In this document: positions 47,477-57,603 of the stretch, piece by piece
How positions within the stretch are numbered: the first letter of the stretch is position 1
Layout: each line of letters opens with the position of its first letter
Source of the DNA: Phenylobacterium parvum
Lineage (GTDB): Bacteria; Pseudomonadota; Alphaproteobacteria; Caulobacterales; Caulobacteraceae
Assembly: GCF_003150835.1 (NCBI RefSeq)
Contig: NZ_CP029479.1
Span: 2,455,501 to 2,519,500 of the forward strand
Length of the DNA stretch: 64,000 bases
Reading direction: 5' to 3'
Made by a program: the position numbers and the translations under genes
The notes under the pieces: generated by a model
What the model was told of the DNA's origin: nothing
Seen by the model: only the letters and a program-made list of their open reading frames with translations
Database searches by the model: none

Positions 47477-48399
47477 TGCTGGAAGTCTCCGGTCCGGTCG
47501 AGGCGATTGCTGCGGCCCCTGCGCATGGCGCGGGGGCCTCGGTGGTGCTTGTGGCCTACATGACCGGGGAGTCCCTGTTTCCCTCCATCGACAGCGCCCT
47601 GGCCCAGCCGGAAGTGGCCGAGGTGGTGGTCGTCGACAATGGCTCGACGCCTGAGGACGCCGCCCGCCTGTCCGAGCTCGCCGCCAGGTCGGACCGACTG
47701 CGGCTGGTCACCGGCCAGGGCAATGTCGGGTTCGCCCGAGGCGCCAACCTGGGCGCCCGCGCGGCCCGGGGCGACCTGCTGGTCTTCCTGAACCCAGACG
47801 CCTTCCTGGGCCCTGGCGGGGTCACCGCCCTGGCCGCAGCCCTGGCGGGCAGGCCCTCGCCCAGCCTGGCGGGGGCCCGCATCCTGAACCAGGACGGGAC
47901 CGAGCAGAGGGGCGGGCGCCGCGGCGAGGTGACGCCCCTGTCCACCCTCCTCAGCCTGTCCACCCTGGCCCGCCGGGCGCCGGCCCTGCAGCGTTTCGAG
48001 GTGCACCTCGAGGATGAGCCGACGCCTTCGGACGTGGTCGAGACCCCGACCATCTCCGGCGCCTGCTTCGCCATGCGCAGGGCCGATTTCGAGGACCTGG
48101 CTGGCTTTGACGAGGGCTATTTCCTGCACGTCGAGGACATCGACCTCTGCTGGCGCGCACGGCAGGCGGGCGGCCATGTGGTCTTCCAGCCGGCGGCGGA
48201 GGTGGTCCACGTCGGGCACACCAGCCGCGCCAACCCGCTCCGGGTGGAGTACGCCAAGGGCTGCGGCCTGGCCCGGTTCTTCCGCAAGCGGGCCCGGACG
48301 CCGATGGGCCTCGTGGCGGCGTGGGCCCTGGGCCCCTTCATCGTCGCCGCCGCCGTTGTCCGCCCGTTCCTGTGGCGACTGGGCGGCCCGCCCGCCTGA
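47476..48399 (+). CDS. Glycosyltransferase family 2 protein (rhamnosyltransferase-like)
   Basis: A 307-aa GT-A transferase. It has VVVVDNGSTPEDAARL near residue 50, the nucleotide-sugar segment GNVGFARGANLGARAARGDL, the DXD-like LVFLNPDAFLGPG near 111, the acceptor-side ISGACFAMRRADFEDL, and GFDEGYFLHVEDIDLCWRA near 212. This wording matches dTDP-rhamnose-type transferases for cell-surface polysaccharide, but donor and acceptor are inferred. Translation is coupled to thrS by TGATG. Confidence 0.85.
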   Translation: MLEVSGPVEAIAAAPAHGAGASVVLVAYMTGESLFPSIDSALAQPEVAEVVVVDNGSTPEDAARLSELAARSDRLRLVTGQGNVGFARGANLGARAARGDLLVFLNPDAFLGPGGVTALAAALAGRPSPSLAGARILNQDGTEQRGGRRGEVTPLSTLLSLSTLARRAPALQRFEVHLEDEPTPSDVVETPTISGACFAMRRADFEDLAGFDEGYFLHVEDIDLCWRARQAGGHVVFQPAAEVVHVGHTSRANPLRVEYAKGCGLARFFRKRARTPMGLVAAWALGPFIVAAAVVRPFLWRLGGPPA

Positions 48400-48405
48400 G
48401 CAGGG

Positions 48406-49311
48406 TCAGGCCGGCATGGGGAAGAGGCCCGCCCGGGTGACCGAGGCGGTCGGGGTCTTGCCCAGGAGGCCGCACACCCACTCCGCCGTGGAGATCAGGG
48501 CCGGCAGGTCGTAGCCGGTCTCAAAGCCCGCACGCTCCAGCATGTAGACGAGGTCCTCGGTGCCGATGTTGCCGGTGGCGTTGGGGGCGAAGGGGCAGCC
48601 GCCCAGGCCGCCGCAGCTGGCGTCAAGGACGTCAACTCCCGCCTCCACGCCAGCAAAGGCGTTGGCCAGGCCCGTGTTTCGCGTGTCGTGGAAATGCAGC
48701 CTCAGGCGCTTGTCCTGCGCGACGGCGCGGCAGGCCTCCACCAGCCGGCGCACCCCCCAGGGATCGGCTGCGCCGATGGTGTCGGCCAGGGCGATCTCGT
48801 CCAGTGGGAGGAGGGCCGCCTCGCGCACGAGGTCGATCACCCGGGCGGGGTCGACCTCGCCCTCGAAGGGACAGCCAAAGGCGACGGAGAAGGTGACGGA
48901 CAGGCGCGGCCCGCCCTCGGCGGCGCGGCGCCCGGCCACGGCGGCCAGGGTCGCCATCTGCTCGGCCGTCGTCGCCCCCTGGTTGCGGACCCCGAAAGCG
49001 TCGGAGGCGCAGACCACCACATTGGCCTCATCGCAGCCGGTGGAGACCGCCCGGTCCCAGCCGCGCATGTTGAGCACCAGGCCGATCCGCGAGCGGGCCG
49101 CATCGGCCGGGAGGGCTGCGCAGACCTCCTCGGCGCCCGCCATCTGCGGCACCCGGGCGGGATTCACGAAGGAGACGGTCTCGGTCCGCCGGGCGCCGGC
49201 GGCCTCGAGCCTCTGGATGAACTCGACCCTCTGGGCGGGGGTGAGGGTGGTCTTCTCGTTCTGCAGGCCGTCGCGCGGACCGACCTCGACGATCTCGATG
49301 AAGCGGCTCAT
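48406..49311 (-). CDS. Hydroxymethylglutaryl-CoA lyase
   Basis: Cleaves HMG-CoA to acetoacetate and acetyl-CoA at the end of leucine degradation. The 301-aa TIM-barrel protein starts with IVEVGPRDGLQNEKTTLTPA (metal and substrate residues), has the metal-binding pair in LRLHFHDTRNTGLANAFAGV near residue 200, and the signature CGGLGGCPFAPNATGNIGTE with the catalytic Cys near 237. Its ATG overlaps the stop of the upstream GT39 gene by four bases, an odd partner. No other leucine-degradation gene is adjacent. Confidence 0.93.
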   Translation of the reverse strand: MSRFIEIVEVGPRDGLQNEKTTLTPAQRVEFIQRLEAAGARRTETVSFVNPARVPQMAGAEEVCAALPADAARSRIGLVLNMRGWDRAVSTGCDEANVVVCASDAFGVRNQGATTAEQMATLAAVAGRRAAEGGPRLSVTFSVAFGCPFEGEVDPARVIDLVREAALLPLDEIALADTIGAADPWGVRRLVEACRAVAQDKRLRLHFHDTRNTGLANAFAGVEAGVDVLDASCGGLGGCPFAPNATGNIGTEDLVYMLERAGFETGYDLPALISTAEWVCGLLGKTPTASVTRAGLFPMPA

Positions 49312-50996
49312 GGGCGGGCCTCCGGTACGGCGCGGGACGGTGGGGCGTAGACGGTGAGCTCGGTCTCATCGCCATTCGAGTAATTCAGGCCCGCGACCCG
49401 GCCGACCTCCACCGGACGGACGCCGGCGCGGGCCAGGGCCTGGCGGAAGGCGGCCTGCTCGCGGGATTCCACCACCGCCGCACGGCCTGAGGCCAGGGCC
49501 TCGGCGGCGTCCTTGGCGTCACCCAGTCCCGTGTTGGTGCCGACCTGGAAGACCAGGCTGGGCTCGGCGTAGCCCGCCACCGCCACCGGCCCGGGAACCA
49601 CCCCCTGGGCGGGAAGCAGCCGGGCGCCGGCCAGGAGGTCGACGGTCCGCCCCGAAAGCATCAGGGGCTGGAGGCCAGGGACCAGCAGGGCGGTCAGGGC
49701 GGCGTGGGCCAGGACCCCGGCCGGAAGCGCCCAGACGACGGCGCGGGGCGCCTGGCCCCTCAGGAGCAGGACCGCCCCGGCGCCGGCGGCGAACAGGAAG
49801 AGGCCTGCCGTCAGGAGGGCCGCAGGCAGGTCCCAGCCATCGCCGTAGGTGACCGCGAGATAGACGGCCGCAGCCGCCAGCAGGGCGCCGGCGAGGCCGT
49901 GCAGGAGGGCGCCTGCCCGTCGCACGACAGGGCCCGCCGCCTGGGTCAGGGCCGCCGCGCACAGCCAGGCGAGAGCCGCGTAGCAGGGCAGGACATAGTG
50001 CGGCAGCTTGGTCGGGGTGGCCTCGAAGACCAACCAGGCGGGGATCAGCCAGGCCAGGGCGAACCGCACCCCCGGCTCGGCCCGGCGGCGCCAGGCGAAC
50101 AGGGCGGCGGCCGGAAGCATGAGGGTGGCCGGGAACATCAGGAGGGGCGCGGCTAGGGCGTGCATGCCGGGCGGGGCCCCGTGGCTCTCATGGCCGCCGG
50201 CCAGCTTGGGCGCGAGGTCGCCGCCGATGGCCACGGCCCAGAAGGCGCCGTCGGTGGCGATGGTCACCGCCCAGGCCCAGGGACCGACGATCGCGGCGAA
50301 GGCGATCAAGCCCCAGGCCCAGCCGATCGGCCGCGCCGTCAGGGGCCGCCGGTCGGCGATGCGCAGGGCCAGGGCGGCGAGGCCGACGACCAGCAGGGCG
50401 ATGGGCCCCTTGACCAGGACGGCCAGGGCCAGGGCCACCCAGAAGGCGGGGACGGCGAGACGGCCCGCGGGCCGACCGCCCCGGGCCTCGGCGTAGAGTC
50501 GGCCCAGCGCCGCCATGGCCAGGACGGTGAGCCCGGTCAGGACCGAGTCCGTCTTGGCGATGAAGGCCTCGGTGGAGAGGAGAAGGCCCCCGCCGAGCAT
50601 CAGGCCCGAAAGGAGGGCGACGCCCTGGCTGAAGAAGCCGGCGGCGCCCCAGACGCAGGCCGCCGCCGCCAGCATGGCGCCCAGCAGGGAGGGAATCCGA
50701 TAGAGCCGGATGTCCCTCTGCCCCGCGTCCCCAAAGGTCGAGACCGCGGCCGCCTGCATCCAGTGGATGCCCACCGGCTTCTTGAACCGGGGCTGGTCCT
50801 GGAAGCGGATGACCACATAGTCGTCCTGCTCAAGCATCTGGGCGGTGGCCTGGGCGAAGCGGGCCTCGTCCCGGTCGAGGGGCGGCAGGGCCAGGAGGCC
50901 CGGGAGGCCGGCCAGGAAGGCGAACAGGGCCGCAGCCGCCGGGCCGCGCCAGCCGCCGGGCCGCCGGAAGGCGTCGATGATGTCCGCGAGCCACAT
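49308..50996 (-). CDS. ArnT-like glycosyltransferase family 39 membrane protein
   Basis: A 562-aa integral membrane transferase with about 11-13 hydrophobic segments. The GT39/ArnT first-loop motif LPPLDRDEARFAQATAQMLE carries the catalytic-type Asp-Glu near residue 43, followed by FQDQPRFKKPVGIHWMQAAA, both conserved in transferases that move a sugar from an undecaprenyl-phosphate carrier to lipid A or protein. A soluble C-terminal domain follows from about 460. It is divergent (70 bp) from a GT2 that could make the lipid-linked donor. Confidence 0.88.
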   Translation of the reverse strand: MWLADIIDAFRRPGGWRGPAAAALFAFLAGLPGLLALPPLDRDEARFAQATAQMLEQDDYVVIRFQDQPRFKKPVGIHWMQAAAVSTFGDAGQRDIRLYRIPSLLGAMLAAAACVWGAAGFFSQGVALLSGLMLGGGLLLSTEAFIAKTDSVLTGLTVLAMAALGRLYAEARGGRPAGRLAVPAFWVALALAVLVKGPIALLVVGLAALALRIADRRPLTARPIGWAWGLIAFAAIVGPWAWAVTIATDGAFWAVAIGGDLAPKLAGGHESHGAPPGMHALAAPLLMFPATLMLPAAALFAWRRRAEPGVRFALAWLIPAWLVFEATPTKLPHYVLPCYAALAWLCAAALTQAAGPVVRRAGALLHGLAGALLAAAAVYLAVTYGDGWDLPAALLTAGLFLFAAGAGAVLLLRGQAPRAVVWALPAGVLAHAALTALLVPGLQPLMLSGRTVDLLAGARLLPAQGVVPGPVAVAGYAEPSLVFQVGTNTGLGDAKDAAEALASGRAAVVESREQAAFRQALARAGVRPVEVGRVAGLNYSNGDETELTVYAPPSRAVPEARP

Positions 50997-51066
50997 GGCC
51001 TGCTGGTTAGCACGAACCGGCCGCGCCGTCGTTTCCCTTGAGCCGGGAAAGATCGTAGGGTGCCGC

Positions 51067-51822
51067 ATGGCTTCCGACCCGTCCCAGACGCCGCCCGCAG
51101 GGCCCCGGCCCGAGGTTTCCGTGGTGGTTCCGGTGTACAACGAGTCCGGCGCCGCCCCGGACCTGGCGCGGGAGATCGCCGACGCCTTCCGCGGCTGGAG
51201 TGTCGAAATCCTGTTCGTCGATGACTGCAGCCGGGACGATACCCGCGAGCGCCTGGCGGCCCTGAAACCCGAACTGCCGTCCCTCAGGCTCCTGGTCCAC
51301 GCCGCGAACGCCGGCCAGAGCCGGGCGGTCCGCACCGGCGTCCTGGCGGCGCGGGGGGACATCATCGTGACCCTGGACGGCGACGGCCAGAACGACCCGG
51401 CCGACGCCCCGCGCCTGGTGGAGGCCCTGAAGGCCGGGCCGGCGGACCTGGCCCTGGTGGGTGGGGAGCGCGTCCGCCGCCAGGACAGCGCCGCCAAGAA
51501 GGTCGCCTCGCGGGTCGGCAACGGCGTGCGCAAGCGGCTGCTGAAGGACACGGCCAACGACACCGGCTGCGGCCTGAAGGCCTTCCGCCGGGAGGCCTTC
51601 CTGCGCCTGCCCTACTTTGACCACATCCACCGCTACCTGCCGGCCCTGATGCTGCGCGAGGGCTATCGCACGGCCTTCCTGCCCGTCGGCCACCGGCCGC
51701 GCACGACCGGGGCCTCGAAGTACACGAACCTGGGCCGGCTCTGGGCCTCGCTTTCCGACCTTCGCGGCGTGATGTGGCTGCAGTCCCGCGCCCGGCTGCC
51801 CGGAGAGATCACCGAGAGCTGA
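51067..51822 (+). CDS. Glycosyltransferase family 2, polyprenyl-phosphate sugar synthase-like (DPM1/ArnC-like)
   Basis: A 251-aa transferase opening VSVVVPVYNESGAAPDLARE, with LFVDDCSRDDTRERL near residue 50 and the DXD motif TLDGDGQNDP near 103, then TGCGLKAFRREAFLRLPYFD and the conserved HRPRTTGASKYTNLGRLW near 222. No C-terminal membrane segments follow, as in the soluble DPM1 form. It probably loads a sugar onto undecaprenyl phosphate, which the divergent GT39 could then use. Confidence 0.87.
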   Translation: MASDPSQTPPAGPRPEVSVVVPVYNESGAAPDLAREIADAFRGWSVEILFVDDCSRDDTRERLAALKPELPSLRLLVHAANAGQSRAVRTGVLAARGDIIVTLDGDGQNDPADAPRLVEALKAGPADLALVGGERVRRQDSAAKKVASRVGNGVRKRLLKDTANDTGCGLKAFRREAFLRLPYFDHIHRYLPALMLREGYRTAFLPVGHRPRTTGASKYTNLGRLWASLSDLRGVMWLQSRARLPGEITES

Positions 51823-51838
51823 GCCCCGGGATCGGCCC

Positions 51839-51907
51839 TCAGGTGAAGGCGGTCAGGATGGCCACGACCAGGGCGATGTCGAAGACGCGGGAGACGAGGG
51901 CGGTCAT
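51839..51907 (-). CDS. Predicted 22-aa small membrane peptide
   Basis: A 22-codon ORF encoding MTALVSRVFDIALVV then AILTAFT, a hydrophobic helix long enough to span or sit in the membrane. A perfect AGGAGG lies 5 bases before the ATG (minus strand), one of the best ribosome-binding sites in the window. It is downstream of the phaR gene run and 16 bp from the convergent GT2. No family is recognised; expression is inferred only. Confidence 0.45.
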   Translation of the reverse strand: MTALVSRVFDIALVVAILTAFT

Positions 51908-52037
51908 GAGGGCCTCCTGGGCGGTTTCGCCAGGGAGCCCTGCAAGGCCTGAGCCAAGGCCCAGTCTTCTGAAAACACTCAGGACTTCGGAATTCGAGCC
52001 TTCTGCGACCACGGCAATCCCGGCCGGTCGGCGGAAT

Positions 52038-52055
52038 TGACCCGGCGCCGGGTCA
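52038..52055 (-). terminator. 18-bp perfect palindrome at the end of the phaR-associated gene
   Basis: TGACCCGGCGCCGGGTCA is fully self-complementary and begins with the stop codon of the 109-aa gene. It is followed on the minus strand by ATTCC rather than a T-run, so it is a hairpin or barrier at best, or a protein-binding site upstream of the 22-aa ORF. Confidence 0.4.
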
Positions 52056-52378
52056 GGTCTTCACGCGCGCCTTGCGGCCGGACTTCTTGCGCCGGTCCGC
52101 CCGTCCCGACCATTCCGTGGCCTCGTAGGCCTCCTTGGCGGCGTCCAGGACCGGCGCGCCGCCCTTCAGCCCGCGTCGGGCGCCCTTCTGGCCCAGGAGG
52201 TGGGCGCTGAGGGCCGCAGCGCCCTCGGCCAGGGGCGCTTCGGTCGGCGGACGCACCCGGTCTGAGCGCCCGGCGCCCGAGGTGGGGGGCGGAACCTCGG
52301 GCTCCGAGGTGGGACCGGACAGGAGATTCTGGGGCTCCCGGCTCCGCCGGGAACGCCCGATGGGGTTGATCGGGCTGG

Positions 52379-52382
<4 letters not shown>
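52053..52382 (-). CDS. Hypothetical protein co-encoded with phaR
   Basis: A 109-aa low-complexity protein rich in Pro, Arg, Ser and Ala (PTSEPEVPPPTSGAGRSD) with a very basic tail (RADRRKKSGRKARVKT). The middle segment LSAHLLGQKGARRGLKGGA and VLDAAKEAYEATEWSGRA looks more ordered. Its ATG overlaps the phaR stop in ATGA, which supports it being real. No function recognised; phasin-like or DNA-binding roles cannot be shown. Confidence 0.6.
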
Positions 52383-54366
<1,984 letters not shown>

Positions 54367-54392
54367 CACCCGAAACCCCCAAGGAGGCGGCG

Positions 54393-55118
54393 ATGGCGAG
54401 AGTGGCGTTCGTGACCGGAGGCACCCGCGGTATCGGCCGCGCCATCTGCGAGCGGCTGAAGGCCGACGGGATGAAGGTGGCGGCGGGCTATTCCGGCAAT
54501 GAGGAGGCCGCCCAGGCCTGCGCCCGCGAGCTGGGCGTGATGGTGGTGAAGGGCAATGTCGGCTCCTACGAGGACTGCGACCGGGCGGTCCGGTCGGTGG
54601 AGGCCGAGCTGGGGCCCGTGGACGTGCTGGTGAACAACGCCGGCATCACCCGGGACGGGGTCTTCCACAAGATGTCGCCGGCCCAGTGGTCGGACGTGAT
54701 CCGGGTGAACATGGACTCGGTCTTCAACATGACCCGCCAGGTCATCGAGGGGATGCGCGAGCGCGAGTGGGGCCGGATCGTCAACATCAGCTCGATCAAC
54801 GGCCAGAAGGGCCAGATGGGCCAGACCAACTACGCCGCCGCCAAGGCCGGCATGATCGGCTTCACCAAGGCCCTGGCCCTGGAGAACGCGCGCAAGGGCG
54901 TGACGGTGAACTGCATCTGCCCGGGCTACATCGACACCGAGATGGTGCAGGCCGTGCCCGAGAACGTCCTGGCCGCGATCATCGCCCAGATTCCGGTGGG
55001 CCGGCTGGGTCGCGGCGAGGAGATCGCCGACATGGTGGCCTTCCTGGCGGGCGAGCACGCCGGCTTCGTCACCGGCTCCACCCTGTCGCTCAACGGCGGC
55101 CAGTACATGGCGGGATGA
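54393..55118 (+). CDS. phaB: Acetoacetyl-CoA reductase
   Basis: NADPH-dependent reduction of acetoacetyl-CoA to (R)-3-hydroxybutyryl-CoA, the monomer for poly-3-hydroxybutyrate. The 241-aa short-chain dehydrogenase shows FVTGGTRGIGRAICERL at the N-terminus, VNNAGITRDGVFHKM near residue 83, catalytic Ser in VNISSINGQKGQMGQTNYAA and the YxxxK site in NYAAAKAG near 149, plus the PhaB-type ending SLNGGQYMAG. AAGGAGG lies six bases before the ATG. Confidence 0.95.
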   Translation: MARVAFVTGGTRGIGRAICERLKADGMKVAAGYSGNEEAAQACARELGVMVVKGNVGSYEDCDRAVRSVEAELGPVDVLVNNAGITRDGVFHKMSPAQWSDVIRVNMDSVFNMTRQVIEGMREREWGRIVNISSINGQKGQMGQTNYAAAKAGMIGFTKALALENARKGVTVNCICPGYIDTEMVQAVPENVLAAIIAQIPVGRLGRGEEIADMVAFLAGEHAGFVTGSTLSLNGGQYMAG

Positions 55119-55166
55119 GGCCTGCGTCCAAAATCCGCCCCAGTCGGGGTGCATTGGCTTTCCCTG

Positions 55167-55955
55167 ATGCCTTCCTGCGGACCTCCTGACCGGCTGCGAC
55201 GAAGCCGCCTGGGCCTGCTCGCCGTCTTCCTGGCGGCGGGCGGCCTGCTCGTCGCCCCGCCTTCGGCGCGGGGGCAATCGGCGCCGGCCGCGCGCGGGCC
55301 CCTGTTCGGTCCGTCCGGCAGCCCCGCCGGACCGGCCGGAGCGCCGCCCGTGGCGCGGTATGTCTCCGAGACCGGGGTGAAGTTCACCTTCGACCGCAGC
55401 CAGGGCCTGCCCCTGGTCAAGTTCGACCGCAGCCCGGAGGTCTGGGTCCTGCGCCCCCAGCCGGCGCCGCGGGGCGACATGCTCTACCTCAACGACCTGG
55501 GCGAGCCGATCCTGCGGGCCAGCCGGACCGGCGGCCTGACGGTCTTCACCACCGATCGCCCCGAGGGCCTGGCCGTGGCCCTGTCCGGCGGCGGCCCGGC
55601 CTTGCGGATGACGCCCCTGGGGCCCCAGCAACTGCTTGAGCGGCTGGCCATGGCGAGCACCCGGGCCACCCGGGCGGCGCGGCGGCTGATCCCCTTCGAG
55701 GCCGACGCCTCCCCCGCCTCCTCGGCCCTGACCGCCGACGCCGCCATGGTGGCCGCCGAGGCCATCATCCGCATGACCCGCCTGGCGGACGGACGCCTGG
55801 TGCTGGGCGGGATCGACCGTGTGCGCCTGGTCGAGGGCCGCCAGGCCCGGGCCGCCCTGCGCCAGGGTGTGATCGAGATCACCGTGGCCCCCGGCCAGGG
55901 CATGTCCGGCCGGCCCTCCTCCGACCGGATCCTGGCCGCCGCAGGGGTCCGCTAG
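55167..55955 (+). CDS. Exported hypothetical protein (possibly DUF4908)
   Basis: A 262-aa protein with an N-terminal signal sequence (LGLLAVFLAAGGLLVAPPSARG), then a segment YVSETGVKFTFDRSQGLPLV and a C-terminal region rich in Ala and Arg that includes LADGRLVLGGIDRVRLVE. The central FDRSPEVWVLRPQPAPRGDM-type sequence resembles the DUF4908 family of Caulobacterales as I remember it, which cannot be checked here. ATG 55167 was chosen over GTG 55149. It starts 48 bp after phaB on the same strand. Confidence 0.6.
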   Translation: MPSCGPPDRLRRSRLGLLAVFLAAGGLLVAPPSARGQSAPAARGPLFGPSGSPAGPAGAPPVARYVSETGVKFTFDRSQGLPLVKFDRSPEVWVLRPQPAPRGDMLYLNDLGEPILRASRTGGLTVFTTDRPEGLAVALSGGGPALRMTPLGPQQLLERLAMASTRATRAARRLIPFEADASPASSALTADAAMVAAEAIIRMTRLADGRLVLGGIDRVRLVEGRQARAALRQGVIEITVAPGQGMSGRPSSDRILAAAGVR

Positions 55956-55981
55956 TTCCCCAGCCCCGGGGCCGGTGGGGG

Positions 55982-56728
55982 TCAGCCACGGAAGACGTCC
56001 TTCTCGGACCGCAGGGCGGCGAAGGCTTCATGCGGCGGCAGGCCGGGGCGCAGGTGCGGCGCCCTCAGGAAGGGATTGGTGGCCTTCTCCTCGGCCAGGG
56101 TGCTGGGCACGGTGGGCTCGCCCCGCTCGCGCGCCGCAAACACCGCGTCGGCGCGCGCCTTCACCGCCGGATCGGCGTCGACGGCCAGGGCGAAGCGGGC
56201 GTTGGAGGCGGTGTACTCATGCGCGCAGTAGATCCGCGTCTCGTCCGGCAGGGCGGCGAGGCGCTGGAGGCTGGCCCACATCTGGGCCGGCGAGCCCTCG
56301 AACATCCGCCCGCATCCCAGGGCGAAGAGAGTGTCCCCGACAAAGGCCGCCGAGGCGGAGGGCGCGAAATAGGCGATGTGGCCCAGGGTGTGGCCGCCGG
56401 ACTCCAGGACCTCGAAATCCGTGTCGCCGAGGGCCACGGTCTCGCCGGGCGCCAGGACGCGGTCGACGGGGAAGCGGCCCGTCACCTCGGCCGGCCCCAG
56501 GAGCTGGCAGCCGGTGGCGGCCTTGACCTCGGCGTTCCCGCCGGCGTGATCGGCGTGCCAGTGGGTGTTGAGCACCAGGTCCAGCCCCCAGCCCAGCCGG
56601 TCCAGCTCGGCCAGGATGGCGGCGGCGTCCGGGGTGTCGATACAGGCCGTGCGGCCCGTCGAATCGTCGCGCACGAGGTAGCCGTAATTGTCGGACAGGC
56701 AGGGAAACTGGTGAACGGTCAGGGTCAT
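55982..56728 (-). CDS. gloB: Hydroxyacylglutathione hydrolase (glyoxalase II)
   Basis: Hydrolyses S-lactoylglutathione to lactate and glutathione in methylglyoxal detoxification. The 248-aa metallo-beta-lactamase-fold protein has the binuclear site LNTHWHADHAGGNAEV near residue 53, GGHTLGHIAYF near 110, FVGDTLFALGCGRMFEG near 127 and YCAHEYTASNARFAL near 167, the last a glyoxalase II signature. ATG 56728 fits the family start. It is divergent from a methyltransferase. Confidence 0.94.
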   Translation of the reverse strand: MTLTVHQFPCLSDNYGYLVRDDSTGRTACIDTPDAAAILAELDRLGWGLDLVLNTHWHADHAGGNAEVKAATGCQLLGPAEVTGRFPVDRVLAPGETVALGDTDFEVLESGGHTLGHIAYFAPSASAAFVGDTLFALGCGRMFEGSPAQMWASLQRLAALPDETRIYCAHEYTASNARFALAVDADPAVKARADAVFAARERGEPTVPSTLAEEKATNPFLRAPHLRPGLPPHEAFAALRSEKDVFRG

Positions 56729-56800
56729 GGGGTCCTTCCTTGGGCGGAACACGCCCGGTGAGGGCTCGCCGCCGGCCGCGACTAGGCCTAAATCCGCGTC

Positions 56801-57553
56801 ATGCGGCAAGGCGTCTCTGAACTTTCGGCCTTCTACGCCTCGCCCCTGGGCCAGGCGGCGCGGGACATGACCACCCGAAAGGTGCTCCAGTCCTGGGGCG
56901 ACTGCCAGGGATTGGAAGTCCTGGGGGCCGGCTACGCCGCGCCCTTCCTGGGCGCCCTGTCGGACCGCGCCCTGAGGGCGGTGGCGATCATGCCGCCCGA
57001 GCAGGGGGCCGAGGCATGGCCGTCGATCCGCCGCAGCCGGACGGCCCTGGCCGCCGAAGACGCCCTGCCCCTCCCCAACGCCCGCTTCGACCGGATCCTC
57101 CTGGTCCACGCCCTGGAGGAGAGCCCGGACCCCGAGGCCCTGCTGCGGGAGATGACCCGGGTCCTGGCGCCCGCCGGCCGCCTGATCGCCGTGGCGGCGG
57201 CGCGGAACGGGCCCTGGGCGCCCTTTGAATCCACCCCCTTCGGGCACGGCAGGCCCTTCAGCCGGCGCCAGCTGGCCGCACGTCTACGCGCCGCCGGCCT
57301 CGAGCCCACCGGCTGGACCCGCGCCCTCTACGTCCCGCCCCTGCCCTGGCTGGCCGGCTGGGCCGAGGGCTTCGAGCGGGCGGGATCGCTGCTCTGGCCG
57401 CCCCTCTCGGGCCTCGTCCTGATGGAGGCGGTCAAGCAGTCCCTGGCCCTGCAGCCGCGGCCCGCCCGGGCCGTCGCCCGGCGTCCCGTTCGCCAGCGTG
57501 CGGCGGCGGGGGCCCGACCCCAGCCCGTCGGGCGGGACCCGGCGGGGGCTTGA
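56801..57553 (+). CDS. SAM-dependent class I methyltransferase
   Basis: A 250-aa methyltransferase of the UbiE/type-11 sort. It has the SAM-binding region GDCQGLEVLGAGYAAPFL near residue 33, an acidic segment AEDALPLPNARFDRILLVHA near 88-108 and EMTRVLAPAGRLIAVAAARN near 117-136. The first motif is weaker than usual (VLGAGYAA rather than DxGxGxG). Position next to gloB is conserved in related genomes as far as I recall. Substrate unknown. Confidence 0.8.
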   Translation: MRQGVSELSAFYASPLGQAARDMTTRKVLQSWGDCQGLEVLGAGYAAPFLGALSDRALRAVAIMPPEQGAEAWPSIRRSRTALAAEDALPLPNARFDRILLVHALEESPDPEALLREMTRVLAPAGRLIAVAAARNGPWAPFESTPFGHGRPFSRRQLAARLRAAGLEPTGWTRALYVPPLPWLAGWAEGFERAGSLLWPPLSGLVLMEAVKQSLALQPRPARAVARRPVRQRAAAGARPQPVGRDPAGA

Positions 57554-57603
57554 ACCCGGCGGGCCGGTTCGCCACCCTTGCGACGACGGAGACAGGAGAC
57601 GGC

